Positions 36,541 to 44,223 of a stretch of 64,000 bases of DNA are shown here, piece by piece. The number at the start of each line of letters is the position of its first letter. The stretch's first letter is position 1. The translations under genes and the position numbers were made by a program. Location of the stretch: NCBI GenBank assembly GCA_030149245.1, contig JASBRX010000011.1:62001-126000 (forward strand). Reading direction: 5' to 3'. The stretch is from Sphingomonas bacterium (GTDB lineage Bacteria > Pseudomonadota > Alphaproteobacteria > Sphingomonadales > Sphingomonadaceae). The notes under the pieces were generated by a model. It worked only from the letters and a program-made list of their open reading frames with translations, was not told the DNA's origin and did not search any database.

Positions 36541-38120
36541 GAGCCGGACCGCAGTGCCCCGATCAGCGTCACCATATGATCGATATAGGTGCCGGTCGAA
36601 ATCCCGATCGGCCCGTCCTTGACGTCGAACGGCGAGGTGTCGCTGCTGTCGCCGACATTGGTCGACCGGAAATCGCCCGGCGCAACCTCCTTCGATCCCG
36701 GCCCCTTGTACGGATGGCTGATCGCCTTGAGCTGGGTCGGCCACCAGCCCTCTTCGTTGAGCGACGCGACCAGTTCCGCCGCGCTCTTGCCCCCCGCGAC
36801 ATTCATGTCCGACCCCGGCTCGACCGCCGCGACCCAATAGGGCGACAGCGGCTGGCGCCCTTTCAGCAAGGGCGAATCCTTCGACACCGGCCCACCGGGG
36901 ATCGCGCGCAGCTTTTCATATTCGCGGCGCAGCTTCGGCACATCGACCGAGCGGCGCGGGTTATAGTGACCGATCGTGTGCGCCGGGTCGTGGTCAACAT
37001 AATATTCGCCGTTGACCACGTTCGACCCCCGCCGATGCACCCAGAGCGGCTTGTTGGTGCCGATCTCGACAAAGGTCGGGAAATGCCTGTTCCCGACGCG
37101 CAGCTCCTCAGGCAGCCTCACGCTATCGAGCCAGTCGAGCGCCGCCGGGATCGGCGCGAGATATTTCGCATTCCCGGTCAGGCGATAAAAACCCATCAGC
37201 TCCTGGATGTTCGACGCGGTCGTATGCGTGACCAGCGCCTCGGGCTCATAGGTCCGCGCGCCGGCGGGTGAGAAATCCGCGCGATGCTGCAACCCCCAGC
37301 CGGCTTGCGGTGCAGGCTGCTGGGTCTTGAGATACACGTCCATGGCCCGCTCGATCGCCGGCAGCACGCGCGGGTCGCCGATCGCCTGATGATAGGTCAG
37401 TAGTACGTCGATATTGTCGTTGATCACCGAGTCGTTGAACGTGATCAACCCGGTATAGTCGGGCTTCCCATGCAGTCCGCCATCGCGAACGCGCGGCCAG
37501 CGCTGCGGCCAACCGCCAGTGTCGAGCTGACTGGCGAAGATGAAGTTGATCGCCTTGTCGAGCCCGCGCTCGAACCGCTTTTCGCGCTTCTCGACATAGA
37601 GGCGGATCAGGAATCGGATCGCCTCGCCCGTCCCCTGATCGTCGAAGGTGGCGTTGCCCCAATGGTGCTGGAATTCCTCCATGCGCCAGGCGTTCTTGCC
37701 GATCGTCTCGTACCAGCGCTTGGTCGAAGCCGGACCGCCGAAATCGATGAAATAGCCCCAGCCGCCGGTCGGCAACTGTCCGTCGATCAGCGCCTGTGCC
37801 GCCTTGGCCGCCGCCTGATAATAATATTCGTCGCCGGTGGCGTGATAGGCGTCGAGGTAGAGATGCCCCATCGTCGCGGTGCCGGGCGGCTGCACCCACA
37901 CCATCGTCTTGTAGGCTTCGAGCTCGCCCCAGACGCGCGAGCGGTCGGGCAGATACGACCAGAGATAGCCGCCGCGATAGGCGAGCTTTTCGACCATGAA
38001 CCGCGTCGCCCGCTTCATCGTCGCCGCGATCTCGGCGCTCGACGGCGCCTGCGCGCGCGCCAGTGCGGGGGTCAGCATCAATGCGGCGGATGCGGCGAGC
38101 ATCTGGCGGCGGGCAATCAT
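36537..38120 (-). CDS. PL10-like pectate lyase
   Basis: 527 residues with an exported N-terminus (RRQMLAASAALMLTPALARA). The all-helical body shows GGYLWSYLPD, NATFDDQGTGEAI and GGWPQRWP, segments characteristic of pectate lyase family 10, which cleaves polygalacturonate by beta-elimination with calcium. The additional C-terminal ~150 residues are longer than a minimal PL10 catalytic unit and were not recognised. Its ATG overlaps the stop of the ThuA-cupin gene (ATGA), placing it last in the TonB receptor-PL1-ThuA/cupin-PL10 operon. Predicted periplasmic or secreted. Confidence 0.82.
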   Translation of the reverse strand: MIARRQMLAASAALMLTPALARAQAPSSAEIAATMKRATRFMVEKLAYRGGYLWSYLPDRSRVWGELEAYKTMVWVQPPGTATMGHLYLDAYHATGDEYYYQAAAKAAQALIDGQLPTGGWGYFIDFGGPASTKRWYETIGKNAWRMEEFQHHWGNATFDDQGTGEAIRFLIRLYVEKREKRFERGLDKAINFIFASQLDTGGWPQRWPRVRDGGLHGKPDYTGLITFNDSVINDNIDVLLTYHQAIGDPRVLPAIERAMDVYLKTQQPAPQAGWGLQHRADFSPAGARTYEPEALVTHTTASNIQELMGFYRLTGNAKYLAPIPAALDWLDSVRLPEELRVGNRHFPTFVEIGTNKPLWVHRRGSNVVNGEYYVDHDPAHTIGHYNPRRSVDVPKLRREYEKLRAIPGGPVSKDSPLLKGRQPLSPYWVAAVEPGSDMNVAGGKSAAELVASLNEEGWWPTQLKAISHPYKGPGSKEVAPGDFRSTNVGDSSDTSPFDVKDGPIGISTGTYIDHMVTLIGALRSGS

Positions 38121-39229
38121 TTACGCGGTACTCCTTCAAGCGGATAGGCAATGATCAGCACCAGCGGCTTCTCGCCGATCTGGCGAATGCCGACATTGGC
38201 GCCGGTGTAGAGATAAGCGGTCATGCCGGGCCTCAGCCGCGCCGTGATGCCGTCGGAGCTGACCTCGCCCTCGCCCGAGACGACCGCATAAACCTCGTCA
38301 TGGTCGATCGGATGCACGCCAATTGCGGCGCCCTTGTGCAGCGCGCGCTTGCGGTATTCCATCATGCGGCCGGGCACGCCGTCGGTGATGCGCCACGCGG
38401 TGCTCATGCCGATGCGGCCATGCGGCGGCGGCTCCGCGACACGCTTGGCGCCTTCGTCGATCACGACCATCGGTCGCGCGCCGCGCTTCGCCGCCCAGTC
38501 GATCCCGCCCATGACATGATCGACCACGCGCGGATCGCTCCACGCTGCCTTGGTATGGCCAAGGCCGGTGTAAAAGATCTGTCCGCCCTCGAACCGATGC
38601 GCCCAGGCCACGGGACGCGGGTTGACGCCCTTCTCCCCGATCGACACCGGATCCAGCGTCAGCAGCGGGCGTAGTCGCGGGTCGAGATCGTCGAACCAAT
38701 ACCATTCATCGACCATCTCGGCGGTTTCAGGGAAAGTGCGGATCGACGGATGGTCGAGCGGTGCGCGGGTTACCGAGCCTGTCGGCGTGCCCGCCGGATG
38801 CCGGGCAAAGCGCGCGCCCATCATCCGCCCATACCAGTCCCAATGGTAATGCGAATCCGCCGCGCCATGCACCCCGACGATCCCGCCGCCGCCGCGCACA
38901 TAAGCGATCAGATTGTCGCGCCGCACCCCGGTGAACCACTCGCTCGCGGGATCCTTGGGCTTCGTCGTGGTCGAGAGCAACACGATGACGGCAAAGCGCT
39001 TCACCCGCGCCACATCGTCGAACAGCGCCGGGTCTTCGCTCGCCACCACATGATAGCCCTTGGCCCGCGCGGCCGTAGTTAGCGCCGCAACCGCAGGCTC
39101 GATCGAGTCATGCCGCCAGCCGGTCGTGTGACTGAACAACAGGACTTCGGGTTGCGGCGCGATGCTGTGCCGCGGTGATGTCGCCCCGCCCAGCAGGATC
39201 GCCGCCAGCAGCATCAGCATCGCCCGCAT
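38117..39229 (-). CDS. ThuA-like domain fused to a C-terminal cupin
   Basis: 370 residues with a short signal sequence (MRAMLMLLAAILLGGATS). Residues about 28-255 form a ThuA/glutamine-amidotransferase-like domain: VLLFSHTTGWRHDSI, GGGIVGVHGAADSHYHW, WYWFDDLDPRLRPLL and GQIFYTGLGHTKAAW. Residues about 270-370 form a cupin with HPIDHDEVYAVVSGEGEVSSDG. ThuA relatives bind or modify sugars, and single-domain cupins are common in uronate clusters; the fusion inside one exported chain is unusual. It lies between two pectate lyases in the receptor operon, so a role in processing pectin oligomers is likely. Enzymatic activity unknown. Confidence 0.8.
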   Translation of the reverse strand: MRAMLMLLAAILLGGATSPRHSIAPQPEVLLFSHTTGWRHDSIEPAVAALTTAARAKGYHVVASEDPALFDDVARVKRFAVIVLLSTTTKPKDPASEWFTGVRRDNLIAYVRGGGGIVGVHGAADSHYHWDWYGRMMGARFARHPAGTPTGSVTRAPLDHPSIRTFPETAEMVDEWYWFDDLDPRLRPLLTLDPVSIGEKGVNPRPVAWAHRFEGGQIFYTGLGHTKAAWSDPRVVDHVMGGIDWAAKRGARPMVVIDEGAKRVAEPPPHGRIGMSTAWRITDGVPGRMMEYRKRALHKGAAIGVHPIDHDEVYAVVSGEGEVSSDGITARLRPGMTAYLYTGANVGIRQIGEKPLVLIIAYPLEGVPRK

Positions 39230-39261
39230 GTCATTCTCCTCGTCTCACGCGAGCGGCTCGC

Positions 39262-40569
39262 TCAGCCAGCGGCCAGCGCGTTCAGATAGTCTTCGACATT
39301 GCTATAGCCGTTGCCATCGCGATCACCCGAGGAATCGTCGCGCTTCGGGTCGAGCCCGTTCTGACGCTCCCACGCGTCGGGCATGCCGTCGCCGTCACTG
39401 TCCTGCGGCGCGGTGCCGCTACGCAGCGCTGGCCATCCGCCAACGTCGCGCTGGCTGTCGATCTGCTTGCCGGTGCGGGCGCGCACCCCCGCGACCACCG
39501 CCGCATCGACGCTGTCGCGGCTGCGCGAAGCCCCGGCGCGTGCCAGCACTGCCGTCTCGACGCTCGCCGCTCCGGCACAGCCGACCCGGGGCATCTCGAC
39601 CGGAGCCGTCAGCTTTTGCGCCGGATCGGTGATCCCGTTCACCAACGACCACGGATCGGCTGGAACCACCCCGTCCATCGCATTGTCGGCGAAGAAGGAT
39701 TTCGCAACCGGATTTCCCTCATCAAAGGCAATCGCCTTGGTCGACTGCGGCCCGCGCACATAGGCGTTTCCAACGAAGTTATACCGCGACAGGCTATCCT
39801 TGTCGGCATTGTAGCCCGACCGCCCGCCGCCCCAATTGTAGAACAGGTTGCAGCGGAAATCGAAATACGCCCCCTCGGGGTCGCTCGCCGCGGGAGCGTA
39901 ATTGCCCGGTCGCGGCATCCGCGCACTGTGGTTCGCCCACAGGTTATGGTGAAAGCTCGCCCGCGCCCCACGCCCGCCGCGCACCAGGCTGCCATAGCCA
40001 TGCGCGCCTTTGGCATGGAGCGATCTGGTCAGCGAATCCGCGATGATCGACCATTGCACGGTGACATCGTACCAGCCCTCGCCCGGCTCGGCATAATTGC
40101 CAGACACCGACAGCGTCTCGTCCACCGACCAGCTTGCCGAAACATGGTCGAGGATGATCCGCCGCCCGGCGCGGATCCAGATCGCGTCGGATTCGGTCTT
40201 CGATTCATCGCCCAGCCGCGACCGGATGAAGCGGATCACGACATCGTCGGCCTGCACCACCAGCGGATGATCGCGCAGCGTGATGCCGTCCCCCGGCGCG
40301 CTCTGCCCCGCGATCGTCAACCGTCCCTCGCGCACCGTCAGCGGCTTGGTCAGCTGGATCGTGCCCGACACCGCGAACACGATGATGCGCGGCCCCTTCG
40401 CCTCGACCGCCGCGCGGAAACTGCCGGGGCCGCTATCGGCCAGCGTCGTCACGGTCAGCACCTTGCCGCCGCGCCCGCCGAGCGCAGTCGCGCCCGCACC
40501 CTCCGCCCCGGGAAAGGCGGGGAGCGGCGTTGCCGCCCCCGCAGACATCAGCAGCAGCGCACCCAGCAT
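39262..40569 (-). CDS. PL1 family pectate lyase with calcium-binding C-terminal tail
   Basis: 435 residues, exported by a short signal peptide. The parallel beta-helix region (about 18-330) has PAFPGAEGAGATALGGRGG, IIVFAVSGTIQL and DAIWIRAGRRIILDHVSASWSVDE, the calcium-site and core motifs of pectate lyase C-type enzymes. The tail (about 385-435) contains DSDGDGMPDAWERQNGLDP and GDRDGNGYSNVEDYLN, two DxDxDG calcium loops like those in thrombospondin type 3 or dockerin-like repeats. Its ATG overlaps the TonB receptor stop by one base (TGATG). Splits polygalacturonate to unsaturated oligomers that feed KduI. Confidence 0.88.
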   Translation of the reverse strand: MLGALLLMSAGAATPLPAFPGAEGAGATALGGRGGKVLTVTTLADSGPGSFRAAVEAKGPRIIVFAVSGTIQLTKPLTVREGRLTIAGQSAPGDGITLRDHPLVVQADDVVIRFIRSRLGDESKTESDAIWIRAGRRIILDHVSASWSVDETLSVSGNYAEPGEGWYDVTVQWSIIADSLTRSLHAKGAHGYGSLVRGGRGARASFHHNLWANHSARMPRPGNYAPAASDPEGAYFDFRCNLFYNWGGGRSGYNADKDSLSRYNFVGNAYVRGPQSTKAIAFDEGNPVAKSFFADNAMDGVVPADPWSLVNGITDPAQKLTAPVEMPRVGCAGAASVETAVLARAGASRSRDSVDAAVVAGVRARTGKQIDSQRDVGGWPALRSGTAPQDSDGDGMPDAWERQNGLDPKRDDSSGDRDGNGYSNVEDYLNALAAG

Positions 40570-43500
40570 CAGAAGTTCGCGCGCACGCCAAAGGTCACGA
40601 TGCGACCCGTGCTGGCATAGACGCTCGACACCGGATTCGCCTGATACATGGTGCGATACTGCGTCGTATTGGTCAGGTTGCGCCCCTCGACCGACAGGCT
40701 GATCGCCTTGGTCAACTTATAGGATATGGCGAAGTCGAGATTGAACGTGTCCTCATTGTAACCAAAGTCCGCGACCACCGGCGAGTTGCACACGCCGCCG
40801 CCATTGGTGGTGGTGCCGACCGCACAGGTGCCCGACGACAGCGGGAAGCGGTTCACATATTCCTTGCGATACGCTCCCGACACACGCGCCTTGAGCGGGC
40901 CATGCTCGTAGTAGAGCGTCGCGTTGAACGCATGCGGCGAGGTGTTGAGGAACGGCGCGGTCGCGAAATTGTTGACTGCGGTCGAACCGGTCTGCCCCTG
41001 CGTTGTCGAGAGCGCGGTGCCGGTCAGGTAATTCAGTTCCGACTTGATGTAGGTGTAGTTGGCGGTGACGCCGAACCGCTGCAGGAAGCCGGGCAGGAAG
41101 AAGAAGTTCGACTGGACGTTGAGCTCCAGCCCCTGGATCTTGCCGCCCGGCGCGTCGTTGAACTGGCGCACCGCGAACACGCCGCCGTCCCGGATATACT
41201 GCGCCAGCGTCGTGCTGGTGACGTTGGTCAGGATCTGGTCGATGATCGCCTGCTCATACACGTCCTGCAACGCGAACTCACCCGCGACCTGCTGCGGGAA
41301 GGAGCTGATATCCTTCTGGAACAGCGCGAGGCCGACAAAGCCGTTGGTGCCCCAATAATATTCGAAGCTGAGGTCGAGGTTGGTCGAGCGGAACGGGTTG
41401 AGATACGGGTTGCCCACGGTGATCGACGGCGCCGCGCCGCCCACGGTCAGGCCGGTCGGGAACGATGTCGTACCCGGAGTCAGCGCCGAAAGCTGAGGCC
41501 GCGACATCGTCTTGGCCGCAGCGAAGCGGATCTGAAAATTGTCACTGACTTCATAGGTCAGGTTACCCGCAGGCAGGACGTCGGTATATTCGTTGCGCGC
41601 GGTGACGATCGTGCCAAGCGCGCCGTTCGCCGCGCCCCCGACCGATCCGGTGCCGTCGACCCGCGTATTGGCGACGCGCACGCCGACATTGCCGCGCAAC
41701 CGGCGGTCCATCACATCGACATCGAAGTCCATCTGGACAAAGCCCGCCATGTCGCGCTCGCGCACCGCATTGCGCTCACGCCCATCGGCCTGGGCGCGGT
41801 AATCGCCCCATTTGTTGATGCAGTTGCAGTCGATCGAGAAGTAATTGCGGAAGGCGTCGAGATTGGGTGCATAGAAGCTGGTCGGCGTCCCCGCCGGCAC
41901 ATTCAGCCCCTGACCGAACCCGACCAGCTGGCCGAGCTGGGTAATCTGCAGCCCCGCCTCGACCAATGTCGGGTTGATCGCTTCGATGCCCGAATTGCGG
42001 CGACCACCCAGGCTGTCGAAATCGAACGTCTTGTACGTGCCACCAAAGCGCAGCGTGAACTGTTCGGACAGATCCAGCTCGAAATTGGCGCGCCCGACAC
42101 GGAATTCGTTGTTCACCTCATTGGTGAAGTAACGGATCGTCGACAGGCCCTTGACCAGCGTCCATTGTGTCGGATCGGCGACGTTGAAGCCCGGGTTGAA
42201 GATCGGCATGTTGCCGCCATTGCGCTCGTCAAAGACATAGCCGTCGCGGTCGATCGCGTTGAATTCGACCAGCATGCCCTCGGCATTGAATTCCGACTTC
42301 GACCAGCCGCCGGTGATCGCAACGCGGAAATTGTCGCTGAACTCATGGTTCACGTTCAGCGTCGCCTGTTTGAAGTCGGTCTGGCCGAACTGCGCATCGG
42401 CAAAGCTGCGCCAGTCGACATTGTCGAGGACAAGGTAATCGGCCTGGCCCGCAGCGTTGACGTTGGCGGCGCGGATCTGCGTCCCCGGACGGCCGAGCAG
42501 CTCGTCATAATAAGCGATGCTGTTGGCGTTGGGGATATAGCCCGGCGAGACGGTCGAGTTGTAATAGTCGAACGGATCGAGGTTGAACGGATTGTAGCTC
42601 GCGCGCGTGCCGGCGACGAGTGTGTTGCCGTACAGCGCCTGCCCGCAATCGAGCGACGCGGTCGCATCGCAGCGGGCGTAGAGCGCGCGCCGATCGGCCA
42701 GCCCATTGGCCGTGTTGAGCGCGCGCAGCGTGTTCTGCGCGACGCGGGCATTGGTGCCGTTGCGGTTCAGGCCGATCGTGGTGATGCCCTGCGAATTCGA
42801 ATCCTGCCGATAGCGCGAATAGACGAAGTCGCCGATCACCTCGGTGCGCGACGTCGGCTGCCACTGGGCGGTGAAGGTGACGCCCAGCCGGTCATATTGC
42901 AGATCCTGCCGCCCGATCGAGGGCAGCGCGGGAATGATCGTCTCCGGCGCCACCAGCGCATAGGCGGCGGGGTCGGACCCAAAGGTCGCGCCGGTGCCGG
43001 TACCGGTCGGGCGCGCAAAGCCGAAGACGTTCGGCGTCACGCCGGTATGCTGCGAATTGCGATAGGCAAATTCGAACTGACCGGGGTTGCGACGATAGGA
43101 ATCGATCTGCTGGCGCTGATCCTGGAACGCGACCGTGCCGAGAATGCCGAAATTATCGGTCAGCTTTTTCGAGAAAAGCGCGGTCAGCCGCGGGTTCCAC
43201 GTATCGCCATTCTCGCGATACTCGCCCTCGGCGCCAATCGCGATGCGATCGCCCTTATAGGCGAGCGGGCGACCCGTGATCAGATCGATGATCGCGCCGA
43301 GCGAGCCCTCCTCATTCGCCGCAGTCACCGACTTGGTGATCTTGACCCCGCTGAACAGCTCCGAGGCAAAGGTGTTGAAGTCGAACCCGCGCGAGCGGTT
43401 CGCGCCAGCGTCCGACTGGTTGCCGCCGGAAATGTTCTGCGCATCGGCGCCGTTCAGGAACACGCTCTGGAAATCGCCGCCCAGGCCGCGCACGGTGATC

Positions 43501-43817
43501 GAGCGCCCCTCGCCATTGTCGCGGTCGATCGAGATGCCGGGCAGACGCTGAATTGATTCGGCGATGTTCGCATCGGGGAAGTCGGCAATGTCCTCCGCCG
43601 TGATCGAATCGACGATCTGGTCGGCCTTGCGCTTGTCGCTCAACGCGTTGGCGAGGCTGGCGCGGAAACCGGTAACCACGACTTCCTCGCTCTCTGCGTC
43701 CGACTGGCCCTGCGCCGGCGTCTGCTGCGCCCAGGCCGGACCCGCGGCAACGAGCGATAGCGCCAGCGCGAGCCCCGAGCTCGATCGGCGTGCAAAATGA
43801 AGCTGACGAATGGCCAT
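40569..43817 (-). CDS. TonB-dependent outer-membrane receptor (pectin oligomer uptake)
   Basis: About 1082 residues from ATG 43817, preceded by GAGAGGGGATTCC; an in-frame start at 43901 would read through an operator. Signal peptide to about AWAQ, TonB-box region EEVVVTGFRASL, plug domain with IQRLPGISIDRDNGEGRSITVRGLG, and a 22-strand barrel ending in a terminal phenylalanine (FGVRANF). It heads an operon with PL1, ThuA-cupin and PL10 and has a near-perfect LacI-type operator 51 bases upstream of the start. Import of pectate oligosaccharides across the outer membrane is the likely role. Confidence 0.92.
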   Translation of the reverse strand: MAIRQLHFARRSSSGLALALSLVAAGPAWAQQTPAQGQSDAESEEVVVTGFRASLANALSDKRKADQIVDSITAEDIADFPDANIAESIQRLPGISIDRDNGEGRSITVRGLGGDFQSVFLNGADAQNISGGNQSDAGANRSRGFDFNTFASELFSGVKITKSVTAANEEGSLGAIIDLITGRPLAYKGDRIAIGAEGEYRENGDTWNPRLTALFSKKLTDNFGILGTVAFQDQRQQIDSYRRNPGQFEFAYRNSQHTGVTPNVFGFARPTGTGTGATFGSDPAAYALVAPETIIPALPSIGRQDLQYDRLGVTFTAQWQPTSRTEVIGDFVYSRYRQDSNSQGITTIGLNRNGTNARVAQNTLRALNTANGLADRRALYARCDATASLDCGQALYGNTLVAGTRASYNPFNLDPFDYYNSTVSPGYIPNANSIAYYDELLGRPGTQIRAANVNAAGQADYLVLDNVDWRSFADAQFGQTDFKQATLNVNHEFSDNFRVAITGGWSKSEFNAEGMLVEFNAIDRDGYVFDERNGGNMPIFNPGFNVADPTQWTLVKGLSTIRYFTNEVNNEFRVGRANFELDLSEQFTLRFGGTYKTFDFDSLGGRRNSGIEAINPTLVEAGLQITQLGQLVGFGQGLNVPAGTPTSFYAPNLDAFRNYFSIDCNCINKWGDYRAQADGRERNAVRERDMAGFVQMDFDVDVMDRRLRGNVGVRVANTRVDGTGSVGGAANGALGTIVTARNEYTDVLPAGNLTYEVSDNFQIRFAAAKTMSRPQLSALTPGTTSFPTGLTVGGAAPSITVGNPYLNPFRSTNLDLSFEYYWGTNGFVGLALFQKDISSFPQQVAGEFALQDVYEQAIIDQILTNVTSTTLAQYIRDGGVFAVRQFNDAPGGKIQGLELNVQSNFFFLPGFLQRFGVTANYTYIKSELNYLTGTALSTTQGQTGSTAVNNFATAPFLNTSPHAFNATLYYEHGPLKARVSGAYRKEYVNRFPLSSGTCAVGTTTNGGGVCNSPVVADFGYNEDTFNLDFAISYKLTKAISLSVEGRNLTNTTQYRTMYQANPVSSVYASTGRIVTFGVRANF

Positions 43818-43867
43818 GGAATCCCCTCTCTGACGTCGTGTCGCGGACCTGTTGCCGGCCCATCGAA

Positions 43868-43881
43868 TGACACCGGTATCA
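43868..43881. promoter_or_regulatory. LacI-type operator, best palindrome of the set
   Basis: TGACACCGGTATCA: palindromic except for one base pair, with the central CG that LacI-family hinge helices require. It lies 51 bases before the start of the minus-strand TonB receptor operon. Confidence 0.7.
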
Positions 43882-44035
43882 GGGAGTGGGGCGCTTTTCA
43901 ATTGTCAAACACGGCCCGTAACGATGTGGCGCTCCGCAGTGGTGCGCATTTGGCGGCCAAGCGGACAGGCCGACGCCACCGCACTACCGAACTTGTCCGG
44001 GTTGACAGCCGCAGTGGAATGGCAGAGAAACGCAA

Positions 44036-44049
44036 TGACACCGGTTTCT
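44036..44049. promoter_or_regulatory. LacI-type operator
   Basis: TGACACCGGTTTCT: exact left half-site and core, degenerate right half. Middle of the divergent receptor control region. Confidence 0.6.
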
Positions 44050-44063
44050 CTATCGCGAAACCA

Positions 44064-44083
44064 GTGTTCGACCGTGAGAACAC
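44064..44083. promoter_or_regulatory. Inverted repeat of unknown binder
   Basis: GTGTTC-N8-GAACAC, a perfect six-base inverted repeat distinct from the LacI motif, 15 bases after the second LacI site and 140 bases before the plus-strand receptor start. A possible site for a second regulator. Confidence 0.3.
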
Positions 44084-44182
44084 GGCGAATTTGGAGAGGA
44101 TCAGCTCGAACGGACGCTGCACGCGACCCGGCATCCCCTCCGCATCGACATCCGGCTTTTGGCGAGTCGCCAGGCCATTTGC

Positions 44183-44196
44183 AGCTACCGGTGTCA
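44183..44196. promoter_or_regulatory. LacI-type operator before the plus-strand receptor
   Basis: AGCTACCGGTGTCA, the inverse orientation of the consensus half-site, 27 bases before the ATG of the second TonB receptor. A further degenerate half-site follows directly. Confidence 0.6.
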
Positions 44197-44223
44197 TCGA
44201 CACCGTTTGAGAGGGGAATATCA

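Larger units (their letters stand above)
43818..44223. other. Divergent control region between two TonB receptor genes
   Basis: 406 bases without a gene. It holds three LacI-type operators (43868-43881, 44036-44049, 44183-44196), a degenerate half-site GACACCGTTT at 44200-44209, a TTGACA-like -35 on the minus strand (complement of 43903-43908), and an inverted repeat GTGTTC-N8-GAACAC at 44064-44083. No small ORF with a credible ribosome site was seen. Confidence 0.6.

Noticed and set aside
40530..43556. 1008-codon open frame on the plus strand
   Set aside because: Antisense of the TonB receptor and PL1 genes; no recognisable domain, no ribosome site and biased composition.
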